Assembly: GCA_946631855.1 (NCBI GenBank)
Contig: CAMPAL010000012.1
Location: 1-35,742 of the forward strand
DNA: 35,742 bases
Direction of reading: 5' to 3'
Source: an uncultured Treponema sp.
GTDB lineage: Bacteria; Spirochaetota; Spirochaetia; Treponematales; Treponemataceae
The position numbers and the translations under genes are program-made. Shown here one piece after another: positions 17,265 through 25,164 of this stretch (its first letter is position 1; the number at the start of each line of letters is the position of its first letter). The notes below the pieces were generated by a model. It had not been told where the DNA came from. It was given only the letters and a program-made list of their open reading frames with translations, and ran no database searches.

Positions 17265-17395
17265 CTTTCGTATTTATATAGCATTTTACATTTTAGTATA
17301 AAAAAAACGAACCAACATTAGTAGCTAAGTTTTTATAAAAATGTACTCTACTGCACGTATGTGTTAGTTATCATTTTTGAATCGGGGTCACTTGA

Positions 17396-18586
17396 ATGAA
17401 AGGAAGTCAGGTTACCATTGATCATGTATCCAAGAGATTTGGCGACTTTGTTGCTTTGGATGACATCAACTTTACTATTAAACCGGGAGAGTTTTTCTCT
17501 CTGCTCGGTCCTTCAGGATGTGGAAAAACTACACTTCTCCGCATTATCGCAGGTTTTGAATTTCCAGATGATGGAGTTGTTCTTTTTGATGATAAGAATG
17601 TAGTTTCTTTACCACCAAACAAGAGACATTCAAACACAGTTTTCCAGACATATGCACTTTTTCCTCATATGACAATTTATGAAAATGTTGCATTTCCACT
17701 GCGTCTGAAGAAATTACCAAAGGACGAAATCGACAAAAAAGTTCGCGAATACGTACACCTTGTACAGTTGGATGAACACATTAACAAAAAACCAAACCAG
17801 CTTTCTGGTGGTCAGAAACAGCGTGTTGCAATTGCCCGTGCCCTCATCAACGAACCAAAAGTTCTTTTACTTGATGAACCTTTATCAGCTCTGGATGCAA
17901 AACTCCGCGCAAATCTTCTGATTGACCTGGATCGTCTGCATGATCAGATTGGAATTACATTTATTTATGTTACTCACGACCAGTCTGAAGCGCTTTCTGT
18001 TTCTGACAGAATTGCTGTAATGAATCATGGTCATGTTTTGCAGATTGGAACTCCTTATGAAATTTACGAAAGTCCTGCAACTCAGTTTGTTGCCCAGTTC
18101 ATTGGTGAAACAAATCTCTTTAGTGCAGAAGTAGCAGACTGTGTACCTCACAAAGATTCTGCAGGAAATGATGATTTTATGACAACTCTTGCAGTTCCTG
18201 AACTTGGACATCAGGCTCCACTTGCAACTGACACAGAAGCAACTGCAGCCTTAGACCGTTATATGCAGGTAACTGATTATGAACATACTGATAAAGGACA
18301 GAAAGTAGCCTTTACTATCCGCCCTGAAAAAATCCGCATTACGCTTGAACCTCCTGCAACAGGAGCTCGAACTGATGTAAATGTATTTAAAGGTGTTGTT
18401 GAAGAACCAATTTATTCAGGTTTCCAGTCAAAATTCTATGTAAAACTTGAAACTGGAAAAGTAATTAAAGTTTTCAAACAGCATACTGACTACATGGATG
18501 ACGGTCCTGTTATTCACTGGAAAGATGAAGTATACGTTTCCTGGTCTGCAGAAGACGCATACATCGTTGAAGACATTGAGAAATAA
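17396..18586 (+). CDS. potA: Spermidine/putrescine ABC transporter ATPase
   Basis: The 396-aa ATPase should energise polyamine import by PotBC on the cytoplasmic face. Visible motifs: Walker A GPSGCGKTT (38-46), Q-loop in VFQTYALFPHM, signature LSGGQKQRVAIARAL (from 136), Walker B VLLLDEP (156-162), D-loop SALD and H-loop THDQSEA. The C-terminal part is a TOBE-type regulatory domain (TIRPEKIRI onward). It contains an acidic insert (about 240-285, GNDDFMTT...DRYMQVTDYEHTD) that makes the protein slightly longer than typical PotA. The ATG at 17396 follows a weak GGGG site. First gene of potABCD, whose order matches the well-known operon. A polyamine rather than sugar substrate is inferred from the PotB/C/D partners. 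Confidence 0.95.
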   Translation: MKGSQVTIDHVSKRFGDFVALDDINFTIKPGEFFSLLGPSGCGKTTLLRIIAGFEFPDDGVVLFDDKNVVSLPPNKRHSNTVFQTYALFPHMTIYENVAFPLRLKKLPKDEIDKKVREYVHLVQLDEHINKKPNQLSGGQKQRVAIARALINEPKVLLLDEPLSALDAKLRANLLIDLDRLHDQIGITFIYVTHDQSEALSVSDRIAVMNHGHVLQIGTPYEIYESPATQFVAQFIGETNLFSAEVADCVPHKDSAGNDDFMTTLAVPELGHQAPLATDTEATAALDRYMQVTDYEHTDKGQKVAFTIRPEKIRITLEPPATGARTDVNVFKGVVEEPIYSGFQSKFYVKLETGKVIKVFKQHTDYMDDGPVIHWKDEVYVSWSAEDAYIVEDIEK

Positions 18587-18625
18587 AAGTTTCAGCAATT
18601 ATTATTTCTTTTTTTGGAGTTATAA

Positions 18626-19651
18626 GTGAAAAAGAACAGTTCTTTTCAGTTAAAAATTGCCGCAAAAGCACATGCTGCTAAATATAAAAAAGTAAATCCA
18701 GGTCCTGCCTATGCATGGCCAATGGGCTTGTGGTTTACAGTTTTCTTTGTTGTACCAATTGCAATCATCCTCTGCTATTCTTTTATGAAGAAAGATATGC
18801 ACGGTGGTGTAAAGGCAGAATTTACTTTTAATGCATACAAAGCAATTTTTTCCAGAGATGCTGATACAGGAAAATTCATCTACCTGCCAATTCTCATTCG
18901 TACTCTCTGGATGACCCTGCTTTCTACCCTGGTTTCAATTTCTATTGCACTTCCATGCGGATATGCAATTGCCAGAAGCAAGCATCAGACTGCCCTTTTA
19001 ATTCTGGTAATCATTCCTTTTATGACAAATTCCCTTATCAGAATTTTTGCATGGCAGTCTATTCTGGGAGAAGAAGGTCTTCTTAATCAGATTTTCCATT
19101 TCTTCGAATGGTTATGGCATTTTATTTGCGGAAAGAAAGACTGGGTATTTTCTCCACACAAATTCATGTACACCAAGGGAGCAGTTGTTCTGGTAAGTAT
19201 TTACATGTACCTGCCTTATGCAATTCTTCCAATTTTTACAGCAGTAGACAGATTTGACTTTTCTTTACTTGAAGCAGCCCGTGACCTTGGAGCAACAAAA
19301 GCACAGTCAATGATTAAAATTCTTATTCCAGGCATTAAAAGTGGAATTGTAAGTTCATTAATCTTCACTTTTATCCCTATTTTTGGTAATTACACCGTTC
19401 CTCAGCTGGTAGGTTCAACCAAGAGTTACATGCTTGGAAACATCATCATGGACCAGATTCAGAAAGCAAGAAATATTCCTCTTGCATCTGCATTCTCTGT
19501 TGTTCTTACAATCATCACAATGGTTGCAATTTTATTCATGCTCTCTTCTGACAAAAAAGAACAGAACCTTAAAAAGTCTTCTGGCAAAGAAGATTCAGGA
19601 GTTCCAGAAAAAACAATTGCTGCTCCTGTTCAGACAAAAAAAGAGGCTTAA
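18626..19651 (+). CDS. potB: Spermidine/putrescine ABC transporter permease PotB
   Basis: This 341-aa inner-membrane permease has about six helices (for example WFTVFFVVPIAIILCYSF, LLILVIIPFMTNSLIRIFAW, MVAILFMLSS). The EAA loop EAARDLGATKAQSMIKILIPG contacts the PotA ATPase. The start is GTG (18626) with GGAG six bases upstream; there is no better ATG. The C-terminus carries a ~35-residue Lys/Glu-rich hydrophilic tail that is not part of the permease fold. It lies 39 bases after potA and 2 bases before potC. Confidence 0.93.
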   Translation: MKKNSSFQLKIAAKAHAAKYKKVNPGPAYAWPMGLWFTVFFVVPIAIILCYSFMKKDMHGGVKAEFTFNAYKAIFSRDADTGKFIYLPILIRTLWMTLLSTLVSISIALPCGYAIARSKHQTALLILVIIPFMTNSLIRIFAWQSILGEEGLLNQIFHFFEWLWHFICGKKDWVFSPHKFMYTKGAVVLVSIYMYLPYAILPIFTAVDRFDFSLLEAARDLGATKAQSMIKILIPGIKSGIVSSLIFTFIPIFGNYTVPQLVGSTKSYMLGNIIMDQIQKARNIPLASAFSVVLTIITMVAILFMLSSDKKEQNLKKSSGKEDSGVPEKTIAAPVQTKKEA

Positions 19652-19653
19652 TC

Positions 19654-20529
19654 ATGGAATTTTTAATTTCTTGGATTATAGATAAATTACGTTCAAATCA
19701 TCCCAAATCTGAAAATGCAAGACATGCAAAACGTTCCTGGAAAAAAAGAGGACAAAAATCCTTCTCCAGCTCGAAACTTGTTTTGTGTCTGACCCTTGCT
19801 TTTTTATACATTCCTTTATTTGTAATTATCATTTTTTCTTTCAACAAATCAGAAGGAGCTCATTTTTCTGGAGTTTCCTTCCGCTGGTATGAAGAATTAT
19901 TCATTTCCTCTGGTGAATTATGGATGTCTCTTTTATACAGTGCGATTGTTGCCCTTGCTTCTGCCCTGATAGCTACAATTCTTGGAACTTTAGCTGCAAT
20001 TGGTATCAGCTGGTACAAATTTTTAGGCCGCGGATACATCAAATCAATCAGCTTTTTACCAATGGTTTTGCCAGAAGTAATTATGGGTGTTTCTTTGTTG
20101 ATTTTCTTAAGTGGAATTCACATGAACTTAGGTTTGGGAACTATCATAATTGCTCATGCAACCTTCTGTCTTCCTTTTGCATATCTTATGGTTTCTTCCC
20201 GCGTGGATGAATTTGACTACTCAATCATTGAAGCAAGTCATGACCTGGGTGCAACTGAAGTACAAACTCTCTTTAAGGTAATCATTCCTGCTATCATGCC
20301 TGGAATTACCAGCGGATTTATGATGAGCATTACCCTTTCCATCGAAGACTTTGTTATTACATCTCTGGTAAATGGAAACGTTGAAACTCTGCCAATTTAT
20401 GTATATAACATGATTCGCCATGGAGTAAGCCCTGTTATCAATTCGCTGTCATTCATTCTTATTCTGGGCATTTGTTTACTGGCAGTACTTTTACGTAAAG
20501 GTCTCAAATCTTTTGCTGCCGCTCACTAA
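19654..20529 (+). CDS. potC: Spermidine/putrescine ABC transporter permease PotC
   Basis: The 291-aa permease pairs with PotB to form the membrane channel. A basic N-terminus (~45 residues) precedes about six helices starting LVLCLTLAFLYIPLFVIIIFSF. The EAA loop is EASHDLGATEVQTLFKVIIPAIMPG. FNKS after the first helix and SIEDFVITSLVNG are typical of PotC-type permeases. The ATG begins two bases after the potB stop, with an AGAGG site inside the potB end, so translation is likely coupled. Confidence 0.94.
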   Translation: MEFLISWIIDKLRSNHPKSENARHAKRSWKKRGQKSFSSSKLVLCLTLAFLYIPLFVIIIFSFNKSEGAHFSGVSFRWYEELFISSGELWMSLLYSAIVALASALIATILGTLAAIGISWYKFLGRGYIKSISFLPMVLPEVIMGVSLLIFLSGIHMNLGLGTIIIAHATFCLPFAYLMVSSRVDEFDYSIIEASHDLGATEVQTLFKVIIPAIMPGITSGFMMSITLSIEDFVITSLVNGNVETLPIYVYNMIRHGVSPVINSLSFILILGICLLAVLLRKGLKSFAAAH

Positions 20530-20537
20530 AAAAAATA

Positions 20538-20556
20538 AGGGGGTCAAAGGCTCCCT
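20538..20556 (+). terminator. Small hairpin between potC and potD
   Basis: AGGGGG (20538-20543) pairs with CTCCCT (20551-20556) over a 7-base loop, followed by GTTTTAT. It is a short stem with a weak T-tract. It may partly terminate potABC transcripts or protect an mRNA end; potD lies 41 bases further on with its own strong ribosome-binding site. Confidence 0.4.
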
Positions 20557-20597
20557 GTTTTATAAAAAATCTATTTTTTTTAATTTTGGAGGCGATT

Positions 20598-21644
20598 ATG
20601 AAAATCGTTACTAAAATTGTTTTGACTGTAGGCTTGGTTGCCGCAGCTTTGGGTCTTGTTTCTTGCGAAAAGAAGCAGGTTTTAAAACTTTACAGCTGGA
20701 CTTATTACACACCAACAGATGTTGTAGAAGCTTTTGAAAAAGAGTTTGACTGCAAAGTTGTTGTAACAGAGTATGATTCAAACGAAACTATGTTCAACAA
20801 ACTTGTAAACGGTGGTGCAAAAAGCTTTGATATCGTAGTTCCAAGTCAGGATTACGTTTCAATCATGAAAGAAAAAGGAATGCTTCAGCCTATCGTTCAG
20901 GAAAAATTTACTAACAGAAGCAAAATCAATCCAAAAGTTGTAGAAAAAATGACTTTTGATCCAGATATGACATATGCCGTTCCATATTATTTTGGTGCTG
21001 CAGGAATTTCTGTAAACAAGAAAAAGGCAAACGGTAACTACGAAAGAAGCTGGAACATTTTTGCTGATCCTCAGTTTAAAGGCCATGCTTCAATGATGGA
21101 TGATTACCGCGAAGTTATTGGTGATGCCCTTGCCTATAAAGGATACAGTGTTTGTACAAAAAATGATTCAGAACTTGCAGAAGCTGTAAGTCTTCTTAAA
21201 AACGAATGGCTTCCAAATGTAATTAAAATTGATGCTGAAGGTTTTGGAAAAGACTTTGCCCGCGGAGATCTCTGGCTTTGTCAGGGTTATGCAGAAGTAA
21301 TTTATGGTGAAGTTGCAGAAGAAGACTGGGCTGACACTGTTGATTTCTTCATTCCAGAAAATGGAGGTCCTTCTTACCTGGACAGCATGTGTATTCTTAA
21401 GGATTCAAAAAATGCTGAACTGGCTACAGAATTCATCAACTTTATCCACCGCCCTGAGAATTATGCTAAATTCCTGGATTTCTTCCGTTTCCCATGTTTC
21501 GTAAACCTCGAAGCTGAACAGTACATGACAACAAGTCCTATGTATCCTGCTTCAGCACTCGATAACTGTGAACTTAAGAATGACCTTGGAGATTATCTTG
21601 AAAAGTACTACGAACAGTGGGAAAAATTAAGAATCTCTGAATAA
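20598..21644 (+). CDS. potD: Polyamine-binding lipoprotein PotD
   Basis: The 348-aa lipoprotein captures spermidine or putrescine outside the inner membrane and passes it to PotBC. The signal peptide ends in lipobox LVSC (Cys about 23). The mature chain opens VLKLYSWTYYTPTDVVEAFEKEF, a classic PotD/periplasmic-binding-protein type 2 start, followed by YDSNETMFNKLVNG and FDIVVPSQDYV. Downstream landmarks are VPYYFGAAGI, NFAR-like DFARGDLWLCQGYAE and IPENGGPSYLDSMCI. The ORF track begins at TTG 20586, but that triplet is part of the GGAGG Shine-Dalgarno; ATG 20598 is the start. Last gene of the operon, followed by a strong terminator. Confidence 0.95.
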   Translation: MKIVTKIVLTVGLVAAALGLVSCEKKQVLKLYSWTYYTPTDVVEAFEKEFDCKVVVTEYDSNETMFNKLVNGGAKSFDIVVPSQDYVSIMKEKGMLQPIVQEKFTNRSKINPKVVEKMTFDPDMTYAVPYYFGAAGISVNKKKANGNYERSWNIFADPQFKGHASMMDDYREVIGDALAYKGYSVCTKNDSELAEAVSLLKNEWLPNVIKIDAEGFGKDFARGDLWLCQGYAEVIYGEVAEEDWADTVDFFIPENGGPSYLDSMCILKDSKNAELATEFINFIHRPENYAKFLDFFRFPCFVNLEAEQYMTTSPMYPASALDNCELKNDLGDYLEKYYEQWEKLRISE

Positions 21645-21668
21645 ACCATTAAAATCATTTAAACAAAA

Positions 21669-21704
21669 GGCTGCCTTACAATTTCTAAAGGCAGCCTCCT
21701 TTCT
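21669..21704 (+). terminator. Intrinsic terminator of potABCD
   Basis: GGCTGCCTT (21669-21677) pairs with AAGGCAGCC (21688-21696), 9 bp around a 10-base loop, followed by the T-rich TCCTTTCTTT. It lies 24 bases after the potD stop codon. Confidence 0.85.
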
Positions 21705-21764
21705 TTAAAAATATAACAAATCTATCCAAAAATTTAATAAATTTTTATAATTTTGAATAATAAA

Positions 21765-21793
21765 TTGACGAATCGGAGTATGTAGAATAACAT
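21765..21793 (+). promoter_or_regulatory. Promoter of the GGDEF/EAL gene
   Basis: TTGACG (21765-21770), a 17-base spacer and TAACAT (21788-21793). Transcription should start near 21800, leaving a ~13-base leader that just accommodates the AGGA site at 21803-21806 before the ATG. Confidence 0.55.
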
Positions 21794-21812
21794 TAAATTA
21801 ACAGGAACTTAT

Positions 21813-23480
21813 ATGGATTTAAATCATTCTTTAGTTTTGGAAAATATTAACTCACCAATCCTTGTAGGAACTCCTATAAAAGATGATACAGGGCGTATTG
21901 TCGACTTTGATATTATTTATACTAATGAAGAATTAAAGAAAGCAGTTGGATTTGTTATCAAAGGACAGACCAGATGGAGCGATTTCGAGGCAGATATTAC
22001 TTCTGATGTGCCTTGGTTCAAAATGGCGATTGATGCTATTGCCGGAAGATTTTATCCTGAAGCCAGATACTTTTCACCATCTACTCAGTCCTGGTATAAA
22101 ATTGACATGAAATGGTTACCTGATGAAAAATACGTGATTGTATGTTTCTCTAATGTAACCTCAGAACACATATACTATCAGAAATTAAAGCAATCATTAA
22201 TAACAGATCCTCTTACAGGCTTTCTGAACCGCTCAGGCTTTGATGATGCATTTGGAATAACTCTTGAAACTGCACGCTACACTCATACTGTAGCAGGCCT
22301 TTTACTTATTGATATAGACAATTTACAGAACGTAAATGATTCAAGAGGTGTAAAAGAAGGCGATAACCTTATTCTTATGGTTTCAGATGTTCTTAAACAG
22401 TTCCAGAAAGAGTACATTCAGGTCTTCCGCTATGGAGACGATGAATTTGCTATTATTATTTCAAACTTTGCCTCTGAAAACAGTCTGGTAAACTTTATTG
22501 ACTGCATTTATGAAACCTTCCAGACAAAACAAATCGGGGTTTCTGGTGGAGTTGCCTTCTTCCCAAATCATTCTGAACAGCAGGAAGAACTTATCCGTTT
22601 TGCAGATATGGCAATTCATTATGCAAAGAAAAACGGAAAAAATAATTTTGTATATTTTGAACCAGATATGCAGAGAGTTTTCATTCAACATCTGAAACTT
22701 CAGACAAAAATGACAACTGCAATTCTGGAAAGTTCTTTCAAGCAGTTCTATCAGCCACAATTTGATATCCACACAGGCAATCTAAGAGGATTTGAAGCTC
22801 TTATCCGCTGGTCTGATTCTGAACTGGGAGATGTTGCCCCATCAGTTTTTATTCCTCTGGCAGAAGAAACAGGACTTATAATTCCAATTGGAAGATGGGT
22901 TTTGAACACTGCCCTTTCAACCTTAAAAACCTGGCAGGAAAAATACAACTTTAAGGGAATTATGTCTGTAAACGTTTCTCCTGTTCAGTTGAGACAGGAA
23001 AGTTTCCTTTCTGAACTGGACGAACTGATTGAACGCTATCAGATTGACCCAAATCTTCTGGAAATTGAAATTACAGAAGGGGTAATGATTCACAACATGA
23101 ACGACACCATAGATAAACTTAAAGAAATAAAAAACAGAGGCCTTAGAGTTTCTCTGGATGACTTTGGAACAGGCTATTCATCTTTAAGTTATCTGCAGAT
23201 GCTTCCACTGAACACCCTTAAAATTGACAAATCTTTCATCAACAATATCACTTCTTCAGATGGAGTTCAGGCAAATATCACTTCTTCAATCATCAGTATG
23301 GTTGAAAAAATGGGACTTGAAACTATTGCAGAAGGAGTTGAACACCCTGAACAGTTAGATTTGCTCAATAAGTTTAATTGTAATGTTGTTCAAGGCTTCC
23401 TGCGCGGAAAACCAATGCCTTTCAATCTGTGTGATGCTTACCTCGCGGGTGACAAAAATGCCCTGCTAAAAAACAGGTAG
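21813..23480 (+). CDS. PAS-like/degenerate GGDEF/EAL protein, probable c-di-GMP phosphodiesterase
   Basis: The 555-aa cytoplasmic protein has a PAS-like N-terminal domain (about 1-115), a GGDEF domain (about 125-285) and an EAL domain (about 300-550). The GGDEF signature reads GDDEF (208-212), with Asp in place of the second Gly that binds GTP, so cyclase activity is doubtful. The EAL domain looks complete: EALIRW (E328), SVNVSP Asn, EIEITEG Glu, DDFGTGYSS, LKIDKSF Lys, AEGVE Glu and VQGFLRGKP. Net activity is thus probably hydrolysis of c-di-GMP, with GGDEF as a possible GTP or regulatory module. No transmembrane segment is present. An AGGA site supports the ATG at 21813. The gene ends 8 bases from the convergent nuclease-like gene. 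Confidence 0.92.
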   Translation: MDLNHSLVLENINSPILVGTPIKDDTGRIVDFDIIYTNEELKKAVGFVIKGQTRWSDFEADITSDVPWFKMAIDAIAGRFYPEARYFSPSTQSWYKIDMKWLPDEKYVIVCFSNVTSEHIYYQKLKQSLITDPLTGFLNRSGFDDAFGITLETARYTHTVAGLLLIDIDNLQNVNDSRGVKEGDNLILMVSDVLKQFQKEYIQVFRYGDDEFAIIISNFASENSLVNFIDCIYETFQTKQIGVSGGVAFFPNHSEQQEELIRFADMAIHYAKKNGKNNFVYFEPDMQRVFIQHLKLQTKMTTAILESSFKQFYQPQFDIHTGNLRGFEALIRWSDSELGDVAPSVFIPLAEETGLIIPIGRWVLNTALSTLKTWQEKYNFKGIMSVNVSPVQLRQESFLSELDELIERYQIDPNLLEIEITEGVMIHNMNDTIDKLKEIKNRGLRVSLDDFGTGYSSLSYLQMLPLNTLKIDKSFINNITSSDGVQANITSSIISMVEKMGLETIAEGVEHPEQLDLLNKFNCNVVQGFLRGKPMPFNLCDAYLAGDKNALLKNR

Positions 23481-23488
23481 AAGGACTG

Positions 23489-23896
23489 CTAGATTCGATA
23501 TTCAACATAACGAACTCTGCCCTCTTTCACGGCCTTTTTTATCTCTTTTTCCCTTTCACTCAAGGCTGATTTACCAGTTTTTACTTCAATAAGAAGAACT
23601 TCCTTTACTTCATCATTTTCAGAAAGCCCCGGAAAAGCTACAAAATCAACAGGCTTACCAATAAAACGGGCATCAGCTGGATTGCAGGGAAACCCCGGAA
23701 GAAAAGGTGCTACCTGCTCAAGAACCTGTCCACCTATCACCGCTTTTGACCTTTTAATTGCATCCTTACGCAAACTGGATTTTCTACCAAAAAGCCGTAT
23801 TGTCTGAATAATCAGAAGAATAATCATAATAAAAAAAACAGAAAGAATTAGATAAAAGTTTTCAGGATTTTGTAAAATTGCTCTAACTTGATTCAT
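23489..23896 (-). CDS. Membrane-anchored Holliday-junction-resolvase-like endonuclease
   Basis: The 135-aa product has one N-terminal helix (FYLILSVFFIMIILLIIQTI, about 14-33), a basic linker (GRKSSLRKDAIKRSKAVIGGQ) and a small nuclease-like domain. Putative catalytic residues of the PD-(D/E)xK type are D84 (KPVDFVAF) and E104/K106 (LLIEVKTGKS). The layout matches the family described as endonucleases distantly related to archaeal Holliday junction resolvases (COG4741/Endonuc_Holl). The substrate is unknown, and membrane anchoring makes uptake or envelope-linked DNA processing conceivable. The ATG at 23896 has no Shine-Dalgarno; a TGCTATAAT extended -10 ends six bases upstream, implying a leaderless mRNA. 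Confidence 0.8.
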   Translation of the reverse strand: MNQVRAILQNPENFYLILSVFFIMIILLIIQTIRLFGRKSSLRKDAIKRSKAVIGGQVLEQVAPFLPGFPCNPADARFIGKPVDFVAFPGLSENDEVKEVLLIEVKTGKSALSEREKEIKKAVKEGRVRYVEYRI

Positions 23897-23902
23897 GTGG
23901 CT

Positions 23903-23931
23903 ATTATAGCATGTAAAATCTTGCTATTTAA
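23903..23931 (-). promoter_or_regulatory. Leaderless promoter of the nuclease-like gene
   Basis: Minus-strand extended -10 TGCTATAAT (TATAAT at 23903-23908) lies six bases before the ATG, with a weak -35 TTAAAT (23926-23931) at 17-base spacing. Transcription should begin at or next to the A of the ATG. Confidence 0.6.
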
Positions 23932-23949
23932 CTTTTTATTGACGATAAT
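23921..23949 (+). promoter_or_regulatory. Leaderless promoter of the OmpA-like gene
   Basis: TTGCTA (23921-23926), a 17-base spacer and GATAAT (23944-23949). Transcription is expected near 23956, which is exactly the second in-frame ATG. The -35 shares a base with the -35 of the divergent gene. Confidence 0.55.
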
Positions 23950-23955
23950 ATGCCT

Positions 23956-25164
23956 ATGAAGAAATTAATTATATCTTTTTTACTTTTTACAGGCATTACT
24001 TTATCAGGCTTTTCTCAGGAAGTGCTATTTCAGTTTAAACAAAATAAAGGGGATGCAGTATCCCACGTTTCAACCGTAGAAGAAGAAGCCTATTTAAATG
24101 GCAGATTAAATAATCGCACCCAATTTATAAACAGAACTTCCACCACTGTAGAAGAAGTCAATTCCGATGGTTCTGCCCTGCTTCATACCCACTATATGAC
24201 AACTCAGAATTCCCTCCTCAACCGCTCAGACGAACTTTTAACCTGGGGAGAAGAAGATGATGTCAGAATTTACCGCAAACCTGATGGAGAACTTTACGAT
24301 TCTGACAATGATTTTCTTCCAACCGTAAGAAATATCCCTTCATTTCCTGATTATCCTGTTTCGGCAGGAGACAGCTGGCAAAAAGAAGGATTTGAAGTCC
24401 ATGATTTAAGGGAATTATTCTCCATGGACAAGGCAATTGTTATTCCTTTTACTGCAAACTATGTTTATAAGGGAGATCTTGAAGAAAACGGAAATACAGT
24501 CCAGGTAATTCAGGTTCACTATGATTTTTTCCAGGACAATACCAGAGGTGCATACTATAAAAACACCACTTATGCAGGAGCTTCAGGCTTTGCAGAACAG
24601 ACCATTTACTGGGACTGCAAAAAAAATGATATAGACCACTTTGATGAAGAATTTCAGATTAAGCTGGTTGATGTCTGGGGAAACACTTTCCTCTTCAAGG
24701 GTCTTTCTACAGGCCAAGTTACTGAATATAAATCTGTAAACAACGAGGAAACCCGAAAACGCCTGGAAAAATCTGTAAAAAAATACAAACTTAAAGATAT
24801 TTCTGTTAAACAGGGAGAAAAAGGACTTACAATCAGTCTGGAAAACATTCAGTTCGAAGCTGATTCAGACAAACTTCTTCCATCAGAACAGGCAAAACTC
24901 CTGAAAATTGGAGAGATTCTAAAAGATTTTTCCAACGACCTTCTGATAACCGGTCACACAGCTCTTAGAGGAACAGCCAGCGGAAGACAATTACTTTCTG
25001 AACAAAGAGCAAAAGCTGTCGCTGACTTCCTGGTTACAAACAAAATCCGCGACCAGTATCATATTTTTACCCAGGGAAAAGGCTCTTCCGAACCTGTCGC
25101 ATCAAACGACACAGAAGCAGGACGAAGCCGTAACCGCCGTGTAGAAATTACAATCATGGACTGA
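23956..25164 (+). CDS. Exported protein with C-terminal OmpA-like domain
   Basis: The product is about 402 aa with a signal peptide (MKKLIISFLLFTGITLSGFSQ). A ~250-residue beta-rich domain (DFFQDNTRGAYYKN, GFAEQTIYWDCK) of unknown role follows. The C-terminal OmpA/MotB-type domain (about 295-402) carries IQFEADSDKLLPSE, GHTALRGTASGRQLLSEQRA and the closing GRSRNRRVEI. OmpA domains normally grip peptidoglycan with an Asp in GHTD and an Arg in LSxxRA; here the Asp is Ala while the Arg remains. The ORF track starts at ATG 23950, but the predicted transcript begins at the second ATG (23956), which also gives the normal MKK signal-peptide start. No Shine-Dalgarno is present. The 3' end overlaps convergent recQ by 11 bases. 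Confidence 0.85.
   Translation: MKKLIISFLLFTGITLSGFSQEVLFQFKQNKGDAVSHVSTVEEEAYLNGRLNNRTQFINRTSTTVEEVNSDGSALLHTHYMTTQNSLLNRSDELLTWGEEDDVRIYRKPDGELYDSDNDFLPTVRNIPSFPDYPVSAGDSWQKEGFEVHDLRELFSMDKAIVIPFTANYVYKGDLEENGNTVQVIQVHYDFFQDNTRGAYYKNTTYAGASGFAEQTIYWDCKKNDIDHFDEEFQIKLVDVWGNTFLFKGLSTGQVTEYKSVNNEETRKRLEKSVKKYKLKDISVKQGEKGLTISLENIQFEADSDKLLPSEQAKLLKIGEILKDFSNDLLITGHTALRGTASGRQLLSEQRAKAVADFLVTNKIRDQYHIFTQGKGSSEPVASNDTEAGRSRNRRVEITIMD

Noticed and set aside
20586-20597. TTG 20586 as potD start
   Set aside because: The triplet is part of the GGAGG ribosome-binding region; ATG 20598 begins the lipoprotein signal peptide.
23244-23288. Repeated AATATCACTTCTTCA in the EAL gene
   Set aside because: Two copies 30 bases apart encode NITSS twice in a variable loop; the EAL loop length looks normal, so this is probably chance or a minor local duplication.
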